From: DATAES01 sp963721305
Lineage (GTDB): Bacteria; Actinomycetota; Acidimicrobiia; Acidimicrobiales; JACDCH01
Direction of reading: 5' to 3'
Length of the DNA: 64,000 nt
Assembly (NCBI GenBank): GCA_963721305.1
Contig: CAVRIR010000005.1
Location: forward strand, 372,001-436,000
Part shown: positions 1-8,992 of the stretch, piece after piece
Numbering within the stretch: position 1 is the first letter of the stretch
Layout: the number at the start of each line of letters is the position of its first letter
The notes under the pieces: model-generated
Told to the model about the DNA's origin: nothing
Database searches by the model: none
What the model saw: the letters and a program-made list of their open reading frames with translations, nothing else
Translations under genes and position numbers: made by a program

Positions 1-1
1 C

Positions 2-814
2 CGCTTCTGCGGCCAGACGTTCACCGAGGCGACGACCGATCGCGATCTCGGGCTTGCGTGCGTCCTCGCGTACAACGACTGGATGGTCGAGGAGTGGTGC
101 GGCGACTCCGACGGGCGGCTGATCCCACTGGTCATCGTCCCGTTGTGGGACGCGCAGCTCGCAGCCGCGGAGGTGCGTCGCAACGCGGCGCGCGGCGTGC
201 ACGCGGTGTGCTTCAGCGAGATCCCAGCGCATCTCGGATTACCGAGCATCCACAGCGGCTACTGGGATCCGTTCTTCGCCGCGTGTTCCGAGACGCAGAC
301 CGTCGTGTGCATGCACATCGGCTCGTCGTCCAAGATGCCGGCGACATCGTCCGACGCGCCCGTCGCGGTCGCGGCGACGTTGAGCTTCAACAACGCGATG
401 GCGTCGATGAGCGACTTCCTGTTCAGCGGCGTGCTCGTCCGCTTCCCCGAGCTGAAGCTCGCGTACAGCGAAGGTCAGATCGGCTGGATCCCGTACATCC
501 TCGAACGGGTCGACACCGTTTGGGTCGAGCACAGGGCATGGGGCGGTGTGCGTGACCTCGTTCCCGAGCCGCCGTCGACGTACTACTTCCGCCAGATCTT
601 CGGCTGCTTCTTCCGTGACCACCACGGCATCGACTCGCTCGACAAGGTCGGCGTCGACAACATCACGTTCGAGACCGACTACCCGCACACCGACTCGACG
701 TGGCCCGACACAAAACAGGTGGCGACCGAGTTGATGAAGGGCGTTCCCGACGACGCGGTGTACAAGATCATGCGGGGCAACGCCATCCGCATGCTCGACC
801 TCGACCTCGTCTAG
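2..814 (+). CDS. Amidohydrolase family protein, 5' end cut by window edge
   Basis: The reading frame is open from the first bases of the window, so the start lies outside. About 270 residues are present. The protein matches the amidohydrolase-2 (TIM-barrel, metal-dependent) family found in actinobacterial degradation clusters: an AYNDWMVEEW segment near the visible start, HIGSSSKMP in the middle and a terminal FETDYPHTDSTWP block holding the likely metal-site Asp. It probably acts as a hydrolase or decarboxylase on a ring- or CoA-derived compound; the substrate is not readable. An acyl-CoA synthetase starts 14 bases after its stop, which suggests one operon. The family call is firm, the reaction is not. 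Confidence 0.85.
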   Translation, partial: RFCGQTFTEATTDRDLGLACVLAYNDWMVEEWCGDSDGRLIPLVIVPLWDAQLAAAEVRRNAARGVHAVCFSEIPAHLGLPSIHSGYWDPFFAACSETQTVVCMHIGSSSKMPATSSDAPVAVAATLSFNNAMASMSDFLFSGVLVRFPELKLAYSEGQIGWIPYILERVDTVWVEHRAWGGVRDLVPEPPSTYYFRQIFGCFFRDHHGIDSLDKVGVDNITFETDYPHTDSTWPDTKQVATELMKGVPDDAVYKIMRGNAIRMLDLDLV

Positions 815-828
815 CTCGCCCGTCGAAC

Positions 829-2238
829 GTGCTTGCTGAGTCGATCCGGGGCGCGTCGTCGCGGTTCGGTGAGCGCGCCGCGCTGATCGACGCGAAGGGC
901 GCGCGCATCACCTATCGCGAGCTCGACCGGTGGTCCGACGAGCTCGCAGTCACGCTCGCGTCCCGACACGAAGTAGGGGAAGGGACGGTCGCGGCACTGA
1001 CGTTGCCGTCCGATCCTCGCTACGTCGCGTTCTACCTCGCGCTGGCCAAGTTGGGCGCGATCACGGCCGGTGTGAATCCTCGGATGGCCCCGCACGAGCG
1101 GCAGCGCGTCCTCGACCAACTCGCGCCCGACATCGTGATCGACGACGACTTCGCGCTCGAGCGGGCGACGGGCGCGGCCCCGCCTTCGCCGCTCGAGGAG
1201 AACGACGATCGCATCGCCACCATCGTCTTCACGTCGGGTACCACCGGCGAGCCGAAGGGAGCGGTGTTCACCGATCGGCAGTTGCGCGCGATCACGACGA
1301 TGGACATCGGCGGGCTCGACCGGTGGGGTGCGGGCAGCTCGATGCTGGCGTCGACGCAGTTCTGCCACATCGGCTTCATGACGAAGTTGCCCTGGTACAT
1401 ACGGCAGGGCTGCACGCTCGTGCTCCAGGAGCGATGGCGCGCCGCCGACACGCTGCGTCTCGTGGCAGCGCACCAAATGCCGTCGATCGGTGGTGTCGCG
1501 GCGCAGATCGCGCTCTTGCTGCGAGTGCCGGACTTCGACGACCACGACATGTCGTCGGTGAAGACGATCGTGATCGGCGGTGGACCGTCTCCGCCCGAGA
1601 TCGTGCGTGAAGCGCGTGCCCGGTTCGGCGCGGCGTACTCGATCCGCTACTCGTCCACCGAGTCCGGCGGCGTGGGCACTGCAACTGCATTTGACGCGCC
1701 CGACGACGAAGCGCTGTACACCGTCGGTCGTCCGCGACCGGGCGTCGAGGTACACATCGACGACAGCAGCGGCGAGTTGCTGCTGCAGTCACCGGCGGCG
1801 ATGACCGGCTATTGGCGCGATCCGTCGCGCACGGCGGCCACGATCGTCGATGGCTGGCTGCACACCGGCGACCTCGCCGAGTGGGACGACCAAGGCTGTC
1901 TGCGGATCGTCGGTCGCACCACGGACATGTACATCCGCGGCGGGTACAACGTCCATCCGCAAGAGGTCGAAGCGGTGCTGGTCGAGCATCCGGCGGTGAT
2001 CGCGGTTGCAGTCGTCCCACGCGCTCATGACGTGTTCGGCGAGATCGGTGTCGCGGTCGTGGTGGTTGCACCGGGCGCTGCCGCTCCGACGCTCGACGAC
2101 CTGCGTACGTTCGCCGCTCCGAGACTCGCGTCGTACAAGCTGCCCGAAGCGATCGCCGTCGTCGACGCCCTCCCCCTCACGACCATGGACAAGCTCGACC
2201 GTCGCGCTCTCACGACAAGGACGAACGTTGGTTCATAG
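829..2238 (+). CDS. AMP-dependent acyl-CoA synthetase / ligase
   Basis: This is an adenylate-forming enzyme of about 469 residues that activates a carboxylic acid to its CoA thioester through an acyl-AMP. The motifs occur in the usual order: the phosphate-binding loop TIVFTSGTTGEPKG, STESG, GRPRPGVEVHI, the hinge block GWLHTGDLAEWDDQG, IRGGYNVHPQEVE, and a C-terminal MDKLDRR with the catalytic Lys. The frame is open further upstream, but a GTG at 829 just after the amidohydrolase stop avoids a long overlap and gives a normal family N-terminus. At about 470 residues it is shorter than long-chain ligases, so a short or aromatic acid is more likely. The substrate is unknown. Confidence 0.88.
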   Translation: MLAESIRGASSRFGERAALIDAKGARITYRELDRWSDELAVTLASRHEVGEGTVAALTLPSDPRYVAFYLALAKLGAITAGVNPRMAPHERQRVLDQLAPDIVIDDDFALERATGAAPPSPLEENDDRIATIVFTSGTTGEPKGAVFTDRQLRAITTMDIGGLDRWGAGSSMLASTQFCHIGFMTKLPWYIRQGCTLVLQERWRAADTLRLVAAHQMPSIGGVAAQIALLLRVPDFDDHDMSSVKTIVIGGGPSPPEIVREARARFGAAYSIRYSSTESGGVGTATAFDAPDDEALYTVGRPRPGVEVHIDDSSGELLLQSPAAMTGYWRDPSRTAATIVDGWLHTGDLAEWDDQGCLRIVGRTTDMYIRGGYNVHPQEVEAVLVEHPAVIAVAVVPRAHDVFGEIGVAVVVVAPGAAAPTLDDLRTFAAPRLASYKLPEAIAVVDALPLTTMDKLDRRALTTRTNVGS

Positions 2239-2240
2239 GG

Positions 2241-3107
2241 CTACTGGTTGCTGTCGACCATCAAGCCGACCACCTCGAGCGCGCGCCCGACCAGTGCGGC
2301 GTCGCCTGACACGCGAAACGCGGCGACGGCATCGGCACTGCTTCGATTTCGCGACAGGACGGGTGTCGCGTCCGCCTGACTGAGCGAAAGCTCGACGGCC
2401 GGATCTGCTGCCGCGCCGTCGGCGAACGACCAGCCGTCTTCAGCGAGCGTCAGTGACCAGGTGCCGACATCGTCCACGGAGAATCGGACGATGGTGCCGG
2501 CTTCCGCGCCGAGATCGGGGAGGTGCGCGGCGAAGCTCCTCGTGATCGTGGCCACCGCCGGCTCGAGGAACTCCCGGCCCAGATCAGGGCATCCGAGCGC
2601 ACGACGGATCTGGTGCTGGTGCACCCATCGCTCGACGTACTCGCGAGCGATCGCCTGCCAGTACGGCGACGCCGGCGACGTCGCCGAGCTCGACATCGTT
2701 CCCCGTGCGCCGAAGAACCCCACTGGCTCACCGGGACGCTGTGGATCGACCTCGGTGTAGAACGCGGCCGTCCACTCCCCCGCAAGTCGCAACAGCTCGA
2801 TCAGCAGCGGCGGGCTCAGGAAGCGTGCGGCCTCGACCCATTGCTCGTTGAACCCGTCGAGCAGTTGCCGGAAGTTCAGCCCCGGCCGCGTTTCCGCGTA
2901 GAGGATGAGTCCTTGCACCGCTTCGTCGCGCTGCCGTGACACCAATGACAGGTCGTCACCGAGGACGTGGAGCGCGACGCCCTTCACCGTCCACGCCGGA
3001 CATTCCGTCGGCGCGTTCCACTCGCTGTCGTCGAGTCCGCCGAGCAACTCGAGGAGCTCGTCTCGTTCCGGCCGCAGGCTTGCCGTCACATCGAGCGGGG
3101 GAATCAT
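2241..3107 (-). CDS. Maleylpyruvate isomerase / mycothiol-dependent enzyme family (DinB-like)
   Basis: This protein of about 288 residues resembles the actinobacterial TIGR03083 family. It has an N-terminal DinB-like four-helix domain (ELLGGLDDSEWNAPTECPAW, then HVLGDDLSL with a candidate metal His) and a C-terminal SCP2-like alpha/beta part (VRFSVDDVGTWSLTLAEDGW). Members use or are predicted to use mycothiol, in ring-cleavage product isomerisation or thiol transfer. The ATG at 3107 was chosen; another in-frame ATG at 3125 would leave only 14 bases to the divergent gene. Its stop is 3 bases from the stop of the acyl-CoA synthetase, so the two converge. The exact reaction is unknown. Confidence 0.7.
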   Translation of the reverse strand: MIPPLDVTASLRPERDELLELLGGLDDSEWNAPTECPAWTVKGVALHVLGDDLSLVSRQRDEAVQGLILYAETRPGLNFRQLLDGFNEQWVEAARFLSPPLLIELLRLAGEWTAAFYTEVDPQRPGEPVGFFGARGTMSSSATSPASPYWQAIAREYVERWVHQHQIRRALGCPDLGREFLEPAVATITRSFAAHLPDLGAEAGTIVRFSVDDVGTWSLTLAEDGWSFADGAAADPAVELSLSQADATPVLSRNRSSADAVAAFRVSGDAALVGRALEVVGLMVDSNQ

Positions 3108-3139
3108 GAGCCACGGTATCCGCATGGCAGGATCGGCGG

Positions 3140-3346
3140 GTGACCGGAGATGAGTGGATCGCAGCGTTCGCGGCGCGCCTCGGCGTCGCCCCTCCCGACC
3201 GCGAGACGATCGAGACGTTGCTCGGACTCGCAGGTGTCGCCGCGCACGCGTCGGAACGCACTGCCGCGCCGATCTCGTGCTACTTGATCGGCCGCGCGGG
3301 CATCGAGCCGTCCGAGGCCGCGGCCATCGCCGCGACGATCGAGTAG
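3140..3346 (+). CDS. Small DUF6457-type protein
   Basis: This 68-residue protein starts with GTG and reads MTGDEWIAAFAARLGVAPPD. The pattern WIAAFAARLGV-PPD followed by GLAGVAAHASERTAAPISCYL is typical of the DUF6457 family, small helical proteins of actinobacteria often encoded alone or fused near molybdenum-cofactor genes. No catalytic residues can be named. It starts 32 bases from the divergent neighbour and ends 9 bases before the next gene, so it is probably cotranscribed with that gene. The function is unknown. Confidence 0.65.
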   Translation: MTGDEWIAAFAARLGVAPPDRETIETLLGLAGVAAHASERTAAPISCYLIGRAGIEPSEAAAIAATIE

Positions 3347-3355
3347 GAATCGGTG

Positions 3356-4354
3356 ATGCCGCGCCTCACCGCCATGGACGAGTACTTCGTCCATCAGATC
3401 CCCGAGCCGTTCCCCAACGTCGTCACCCATCACCAGCACTGGCGCGAGAGCCTGTTCTTCATCGCGCATTCACCACGCGGTCCGGGTGACATCGTCATTC
3501 TCACGCTCGCGCACTTCCCGGCACGCGGCGTGATGGACTCGTTGCAGCTCGGTCGCATCGACGGCATTCCCACGCTCGCCCATCACGAGCGTCCGTACGA
3601 CGGCGATCCCCACACGATGGCCGTCGGCCCTGTGCAGATCGACATCAACGAACCGTTCCGCGCTGTGCGCCTTCGGGTCGACGACGTGCCCGAGGCTCCC
3701 GTCGCGTTCGATCTCCGGTTCACCGCCCGCACCAGCGCGCACGGCTTGCGGCGCGGCACGATGAAGGCGGGACACGAGATCATCTGGGACCAGAGCCACA
3801 TGATCCAGTCCGGTTGGTACGACGGCACGCTGACGTTCAACGGCGAACCGCGCAACGTCGAGGCGTGGTGGGGGCAGCGGGACCACTCGTGGGGCATCCG
3901 CGATCACGAGCGCTGCCCGCTGTGGATGTGGCTCGCGGTGCAGTTCCACGAAGGGATGATCGCGGTGTGGAACTGGGAGCTGCCCAACGGCGCGCGCATC
4001 TACACCGATGGTTGCTTCGCGCCGGCGGGTGACGCGGCACCCATTCCCGTCATCGATTTCCGCCACGACCTCCACTGGATCGACGAGTCCGGCAACGAGG
4101 TCAGCTACGAGCGCGACGGCGACAACGTCACGGGCGTCGCGGGCCACGTCGACATCACCCTCGAAGGCGGGCGCACGATCGGCCTCGATGCCGAGGGACG
4201 GTGGGCGCAGCGCTACGGGCCCCTCGGGGGTGGACTCAACGAGATGACCGTACGCTCGAGCGACGGCTGGCAGGGCACCGCGATCTACGAGCTCACCGGC
4301 GCGCACCACCACCGCTACTTCCCCATCGCCCGCGCTGAAGGACTGCCCGGCTGA
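3356..4354 (+). CDS. Lipocalin-like protein with RDHSWG motif (DUF7064/7065-like)
   Basis: This protein of about 332 residues is rich in beta strands and carries the pattern EAWWGQRDHSWGIRD in the middle. That block is characteristic of AttH/CrtC-like double-lipocalin proteins and the DUF7064/7065 group, which occur beside acyl-CoA and steroid degradation genes in actinobacteria. It has no signal peptide or membrane segment. A GTG precedes the ATG directly, and the ATG at 3356 is used. It follows the DUF6457 gene closely and precedes an acyl-CoA dehydrogenase by 43 bases. A role in binding or hydrating a hydrophobic substrate is an inference; no activity is shown. Confidence 0.6.
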   Translation: MPRLTAMDEYFVHQIPEPFPNVVTHHQHWRESLFFIAHSPRGPGDIVILTLAHFPARGVMDSLQLGRIDGIPTLAHHERPYDGDPHTMAVGPVQIDINEPFRAVRLRVDDVPEAPVAFDLRFTARTSAHGLRRGTMKAGHEIIWDQSHMIQSGWYDGTLTFNGEPRNVEAWWGQRDHSWGIRDHERCPLWMWLAVQFHEGMIAVWNWELPNGARIYTDGCFAPAGDAAPIPVIDFRHDLHWIDESGNEVSYERDGDNVTGVAGHVDITLEGGRTIGLDAEGRWAQRYGPLGGGLNEMTVRSSDGWQGTAIYELTGAHHHRYFPIARAEGLPG

Positions 4355-4397
4355 CGCGGGTACGTTCTCGGCAGACGGTGAGACAAGGGAGACGGCC

Positions 4398-5702
4398 ATG
4401 GGATGGGACTTCGAGACCGACCAGGACTTCCAGACGAAGCTCGACTGGGTCGACTCGTTCGTCCGCGAGGAAGTCGAGCCGATCGACCTCGTCTGGCCCG
4501 GACTCGCGTATGAGCCGCCTGACGACACGCTGCGCAGCGTCATCGATCCGCTGAAGCAACGCGTCCGCGACGAAGGGCTCTGGGCCTGCCACCTCGGTCC
4601 CGAGCTCGGCGGCAAGGGCTACGGGCAGGTGTACCTCGCGTTGCTCAACGAGATCCTCGGCCGCTCGCAATGGGCGCCGATCATCTTCGGCTGCCAGGCC
4701 CCCGACACCGGGAACGCCGAGATCATCGCCCACTACGGCACCGACGAGCAGAAGCAGAAGTACCTCCAACCGCTCCTCAACGGCGAGCTGTTCTCGTCGT
4801 ACTCGATGACCGAACCGCAGGGCGGATCAGACCCGACCCAGTTCGTGACGCGCGCCGAGAAGGACGGCGACGAGTGGGTGATCAACGGCTGGAAGTTCTT
4901 CTCGTCCAACGCCGCGAGCTCGTCGTTCCTCATCGTGATGGTGGTGACCAACCCTGAGATCTCCGCGTACCAGGGCATGTCGATGTTCTTGGTTCCGACC
5001 GACACACCGGGCGTCGACATCGTGCGCAACATCGGCCTCATGGGTGAGCGACTCGGCACCCAGGGTCATCACGCGCTCATCCACTACGAGAACTGCCGCG
5101 TGCCGGCGGAGAACTTGCTCGGCGGCGAGGGCCAGGCGTTCGCGATCGCGCAGACCCGGCTCGGCGGCGGACGCATCCATCACGCCATGCGCACTGTCGG
5201 CATGTGTCAGAAGGCGCTCGACATGATGTGCGAGCGTGCGCTGTCACGCGAGACGCAAGGAAGCGTGCTCGCCGACAAGCAGAGCGTCCAGAACATGATC
5301 GCGGAGTCCTACGCGGAGCTGACGCAGTTCCGGTTGTTCGTGTTGTACACGGCGTGGACCATCGACCGGTACAAGGACTACCGCAAGGTCCGCCACGACA
5401 TCGCCGCCGTGAAGGTGTTGATGCCGCAGGTGCTGCAGAACATCGTGCAGCGTTCGATCCAGATCCACGGCGCGCTGGGTGTGTCGAACGAGCTGCCCCT
5501 TGGTGGCATGTGGATGTCCGCGCCGGTGATGGCACTGGTCGACGGGCCGACGGAGGTCCACAAGGTCACCGTGGCCCGGCAGTTGCTCAAGCGCTACAAG
5601 CCGTCCGACGACCTCTGGCCGACCGAGCACCTGCCGAAGAAGATCGCCGCCGCCCGCGAGAAGTTCGCCGAATACCTCGAACACGAGGTCGCCAACTCCT
5701 AG
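4398..5702 (+). CDS. Acyl-CoA dehydrogenase (ACAD10/11-like)
   Basis: This flavoprotein of 434 residues would oxidise an acyl-CoA to its trans-2-enoyl-CoA. Recognisable blocks are SYSMTEPQGGSDPTQF (FAD/substrate loop), GWKFFSSNAASSSF, TRLGGGRIHHAMRTVG in the helical C-terminal domain and QIHGALGVSNELPLGGMW. The usual YEG catalytic block is replaced by VDGPTEVHKV, the form seen in ACAD10/11-type enzymes, where an Asp or Glu near this point serves as base. The start has an AAGGGAG ribosome site. It converges on the carboxyltransferase across a palindrome. Chain-length preference is not readable. Confidence 0.9.
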   Translation: MGWDFETDQDFQTKLDWVDSFVREEVEPIDLVWPGLAYEPPDDTLRSVIDPLKQRVRDEGLWACHLGPELGGKGYGQVYLALLNEILGRSQWAPIIFGCQAPDTGNAEIIAHYGTDEQKQKYLQPLLNGELFSSYSMTEPQGGSDPTQFVTRAEKDGDEWVINGWKFFSSNAASSSFLIVMVVTNPEISAYQGMSMFLVPTDTPGVDIVRNIGLMGERLGTQGHHALIHYENCRVPAENLLGGEGQAFAIAQTRLGGGRIHHAMRTVGMCQKALDMMCERALSRETQGSVLADKQSVQNMIAESYAELTQFRLFVLYTAWTIDRYKDYRKVRHDIAAVKVLMPQVLQNIVQRSIQIHGALGVSNELPLGGMWMSAPVMALVDGPTEVHKVTVARQLLKRYKPSDDLWPTEHLPKKIAAAREKFAEYLEHEVANS

Positions 5703-5722
5703 AACTCGACGAACTCCGGGGA

Positions 5723-5748
5723 GAAACGGGCGCCATGGCGCCCGTTTC
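5723..5748. terminator. Palindromic bidirectional terminator
   Basis: A perfect 26-base palindrome, GAAACGGGCGCC paired with GGCGCCCGTTTC around a central AT, lies in the 68-base gap between the convergent acyl-CoA dehydrogenase and carboxyltransferase genes. The GC-rich stem flanked by A and T runs on either side suits an intrinsic terminator working in both directions. Confidence 0.7.
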
Positions 5749-5770
5749 CATCCAACATTCGGCGGGGGGG

Positions 5771-7588
5771 CTACCAGGTGTCGATGTTGGGGCGCTTCTT
5801 GCCGGTGCGGGGCGGAGGCGGGCCGGCGGCGTCGAGGGCGCTGATGATCCACCGCCGCGACTCGGCGGGGTCGATGACGTCGTCGATCTCGAAGTACGTC
5901 GCGGTGTTGAGCGCCTTGCCGTGCTCGTACATCCTCGCCACCATCTCCTCGAACGCCGCCTCGCGCTCCGCCGGATCCGAGATCGCCTCGAGCTCCTTCC
6001 GGTAGCCGAGCCGCACCGCGCCTTCGAGGCCCATGCCGCCGAACTCCCCGGTGGGCCACGCCACCGTGAAGATCGGCGACTTGAACGAGCCGCCCGCCAT
6101 CGTCTGCGCGCCCAATCCGTAGCCCTTGCGCAACACGATCGTGAAGAACGGAACCGTGAGGCTGCCGCTCGTCACGAACATGCGGCTCACGTGGCGCACG
6201 AGCGCGGTCTTCTCCGCCTCAGGCCCGACCATGATCCCGGGCGTGTCGCAGAGGAACAGGATCGGCAGGTCGTACGCGTCGCACAGCTGCATGAACCGCG
6301 CCGCCTTGTCCGCACCGTCGGCGTCGATCGCGCCCGCGAGATGCGTCGGGTTGTTGGCGATCAACCCCATCGGCCGTCCTTCGACACGGACCAGCGCGGT
6401 GACCATGCCCACACCGAACTGCGGCCGGAGCTCGAGCACCGAGTCGTCGTCGGCGAGCCCGTGCACGACGGCGCGCACGTCGTAGACGCGCAGCCGGTTC
6501 TCGGGGATGACATGGCGCAGCTCGCGCTGGTCAGGACACGTCCATGAGTCGAGCGAGCCTTGGAAGTACGACAGGTACTGCTTCGCCGCCGCGACCGCTT
6601 CGGCCTCGTCCTCGACCGCGACGTCGACCACGCCGTTCGGCACCTGGACGGACATCGGACCGACGTCCTCCGGCGCGTACACGCCGAGTCCGCCGCCTTC
6701 GATCATCGCGGGACCGCCCATCCCTATGTTCGAGTTGGCGGTCGCGATCACGACGTCGCAGCAACCGAGCAGCGCGGCGTTGCCCGCGAAGCAACGGCCG
6801 GAGTTGATGCCGACCAGGGGGACGAGCCCGCTCAACGAGCCCCAGAGCGCGAACGCCATGCAGTCGAGCCCCGACACACCCGAGCCGTCCGTGTCGCCGG
6901 GCCGGCCACCACCGCCTTCGGTGAAGAACACCACCGGCAGACGCAACCGCTCTGCCAGCTCGAACAGCCGGTCCTTCTTGCGATGGTTCTGCAAGCCCTG
7001 CGTGCCGGCGAGGACGGTGTAGTCGTACGACAGCACGATCGTGCGATGCCCGTTGACGGTGCCGATGCCCGCGACGAGCCCGTCGGCCGGCGTGCGATGG
7101 ATGAGGTCGTCGAGCTCGCGCCGCCGACGCTGCGCGGCGATCACCATCGGTCCGTACTCGACGAAGCTGCCGAGATCGACGAGGTCGTCGACGTTCTCAC
7201 GCGTCGTCCGCTGACCGGTGCGACGGCGGCGCTCGACCGCGTCGGGCCGCTGCGCGTCCTCGCCGAGCGCGTGACGCTCGACGACCTCGGCGAGGTCCGC
7301 ACGGATGCCGTCGACATCGACACCCACTGTCTCCGGCGCGACGGCACCGGCTACCGGTTCGCCTTCGGTCATGGCGACGAGCAGATCACCGGCGTACACG
7401 GTCGCGCCGACCTCGACGCCGATCTGTTCGATCACGCCGGTGTGCTCGGACGCGATGACGTGCTCCATCTTCATCGACTCGATGACGAGCAGCGGCTGGT
7501 GCTGATGGACGGTGTCGCCCGGCGCAACCTGGATCGCGACGATCGTCCCCTGCATCGGCGCATCGACGCGCACGGTCGTGCCGGCCAT
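5771..7588 (-). CDS. Biotinyl-domain / acyl-CoA carboxyltransferase fusion
   Basis: This 605-residue protein starts with a biotinyl/lipoyl domain (about residues 1-75) carrying the biotin-attachment motif ESMKMEH. A full acyl-CoA carboxylase carboxyltransferase follows (about 110-600), with LIHRTPADG, a glycine-rich FFTEGGGGRPGDTDG loop, FALWGSLSGLVP and LCDTPGIMVGP. It would move carboxyl from its own carboxybiotin to an acyl-CoA. In most actinobacteria the biotin domain sits at the C-terminus of the biotin carboxylase subunit instead. No biotin carboxylase is in this window, so a partner must come from elsewhere. The ATG at 7588 gives the normal start of a biotinyl domain. Confidence 0.85.
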   Translation of the reverse strand: MAGTTVRVDAPMQGTIVAIQVAPGDTVHQHQPLLVIESMKMEHVIASEHTGVIEQIGVEVGATVYAGDLLVAMTEGEPVAGAVAPETVGVDVDGIRADLAEVVERHALGEDAQRPDAVERRRRTGQRTTRENVDDLVDLGSFVEYGPMVIAAQRRRRELDDLIHRTPADGLVAGIGTVNGHRTIVLSYDYTVLAGTQGLQNHRKKDRLFELAERLRLPVVFFTEGGGGRPGDTDGSGVSGLDCMAFALWGSLSGLVPLVGINSGRCFAGNAALLGCCDVVIATANSNIGMGGPAMIEGGGLGVYAPEDVGPMSVQVPNGVVDVAVEDEAEAVAAAKQYLSYFQGSLDSWTCPDQRELRHVIPENRLRVYDVRAVVHGLADDDSVLELRPQFGVGMVTALVRVEGRPMGLIANNPTHLAGAIDADGADKAARFMQLCDAYDLPILFLCDTPGIMVGPEAEKTALVRHVSRMFVTSGSLTVPFFTIVLRKGYGLGAQTMAGGSFKSPIFTVAWPTGEFGGMGLEGAVRLGYRKELEAISDPAEREAAFEEMVARMYEHGKALNTATYFEIDDVIDPAESRRWIISALDAAGPPPPRTGKKRPNIDTW

Positions 7589-7648
7589 GGACGTTTTCTA
7601 CCCGACCGCAGCCCGAGGGCCCGCCACGAGGTTCCACGCCCGACGGCG

Positions 7649-7678
7649 ATGGGGCGAGCGAAGCGAATGGGGCGAGCG
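7649..7678. repeat. Two-copy 12-base direct repeat, intergenic
   Basis: ATGGGGCGAGCG occurs at 7649 and again at 7667, an 18-base period, in the 115-base gap between the NRAMP-like transporter and the carboxyltransferase. No role is evident. Confidence 0.6.
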
Positions 7679-7703
7679 CGGCAAGGGTCGCAGCCCCGGA
7701 GAT

Positions 7704-8987
7704 TCAGCCGATGCCGAGGACCGTCTGCACGAAGACGATCATGGCGAGGACGCTGATCACCACGACCACTGCCGCGGCGACGACTCGCAGGATCGGGCCG
7801 TTGACCGCGTCGCCGAGGAGCGATCGCCGGTTGGCGAGGATCAGCACGAACGCAAGCACGATCGGCGTGATCAGGCCGTTCAGCACCTGCGTGTTGATCA
7901 GGAGGTCGATGAGGTTGCCGGGCGCAAGCGCAACCAGTGCTCCGATCACGACCTGCCCGGTGAACAGCCCGAGGAACAACGGCGCTTCGGCGAACGTCCG
8001 CGACACCGAACGTTCGGTGCCGACCGCTTCCGCGACGGCGTAGGCCGTCGTCAACGGCACCACCACCGCGGCGAGGGCCGACGCGCCGAGCAGACCGATG
8101 CCGAACAACGCCTCAGCTCCGGATCCGACGACGGGTTCGAGCGCCTTCGCCGCCTCCTCGGCCGACGTCAAGGGTCCCGTGCCGCCGACCGCCGTGGCCG
8201 TCGCGATGATGATCGAGATCGAGATGAAGTTCGCGAGGATCGAACCGACGATCGAGTCGACTCGCTCGTCGGGGTAATCGTCCGGGCCGATGCCGCGGTC
8301 GGCGACGGCCGAGGCCTGGTACAGCTGCATGTACGGCGTGATCGTGGTTCCGATGAGCGCGACGACGAGAAACAGGAACTCCTTGTCGGCGAGCAGGTGG
8401 GGAAGCAAGGAGTTCGACACGACCTCGCCCCAGTCGGGATGGCCGAGCACCATCGCGATCGGATAGGTGATGAAGACAAGGGTCAGCATCAGGAGCACGC
8501 GCTCGACATAGCGATACGAACCGAACACGACGACGGCCCAGATCGCGACTGCGGCGAGAGGAACGGCGATGTAGCGCGACACGCCGAACAACTCGAACGC
8601 CGCGCCGATACCCGCGAACTCCGAGATCACGAGGCCGACGTTGGCGACGATGAGACACAGGACCGCGAACGCACCCACCCGCAACGGGAACTGCTCACGG
8701 ATCAGCGACACGAGACCTTCGCCCGTGTATGCGCCGAGTCGAGCGCACATCTCCTGCACGATGACGAGTGCGACCGTCACGAGCATCATCACCCAGAGCG
8801 TCCGATAGCCGAACTGCGCGCCGGCCGACGCATACGTGGCGATGCCACCGGCGTCGTTGCCTGCGGCCGCGGCGATCAATCCGGGACCGACCACCACGAG
8901 CAGGCGCGACAACCGGCCGCGCATGCGCGCGCGCAACCGCGGTTGGGCGGCGACCGGCGGAGCCGGGGTCGCGACGGTCGTGGACAC
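7704..8987 (-). CDS. NRAMP-family divalent metal transporter, non-canonical metal site
   Basis: This is a polytopic membrane protein of about 427 residues with 11 or so hydrophobic helices and the SLC11 layout. The first helix reads AAAAGNDAGGIATYASAG and ends in AQFGY, as in NRAMP proteins. Where canonical members have DPGN it has DAGG, and where helix 6 has MPH it has TPY (GTTITPYMQLYQ). The soft-metal Met is therefore replaced by Thr and the Asn by Gly. The open frame extends much further upstream, but that part overlaps the preceding gene. A GTG at 8987 lies 5 bases after the upstream stop; a TTG at 8996 is the alternative. It is cotranscribed with the MgtE-N/CBS protein, which supports magnesium or manganese as substrate. 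Confidence 0.82.
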   Translation of the reverse strand: MSTTVATPAPPVAAQPRLRARMRGRLSRLLVVVGPGLIAAAAGNDAGGIATYASAGAQFGYRTLWVMMLVTVALVIVQEMCARLGAYTGEGLVSLIREQFPLRVGAFAVLCLIVANVGLVISEFAGIGAAFELFGVSRYIAVPLAAVAIWAVVVFGSYRYVERVLLMLTLVFITYPIAMVLGHPDWGEVVSNSLLPHLLADKEFLFLVVALIGTTITPYMQLYQASAVADRGIGPDDYPDERVDSIVGSILANFISISIIIATATAVGGTGPLTSAEEAAKALEPVVGSGAEALFGIGLLGASALAAVVVPLTTAYAVAEAVGTERSVSRTFAEAPLFLGLFTGQVVIGALVALAPGNLIDLLINTQVLNGLITPIVLAFVLILANRRSLLGDAVNGPILRVVAAAVVVVISVLAMIVFVQTVLGIG

Positions 8988-8992
8988 GTCGG

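Noticed and set aside
5204..6547. Plus-strand 447-residue open frame
   Set aside because: It is Arg/Ala/Gly-rich with no domain and overlaps the acyl-CoA dehydrogenase and carboxyltransferase genes, a GC-driven shadow.
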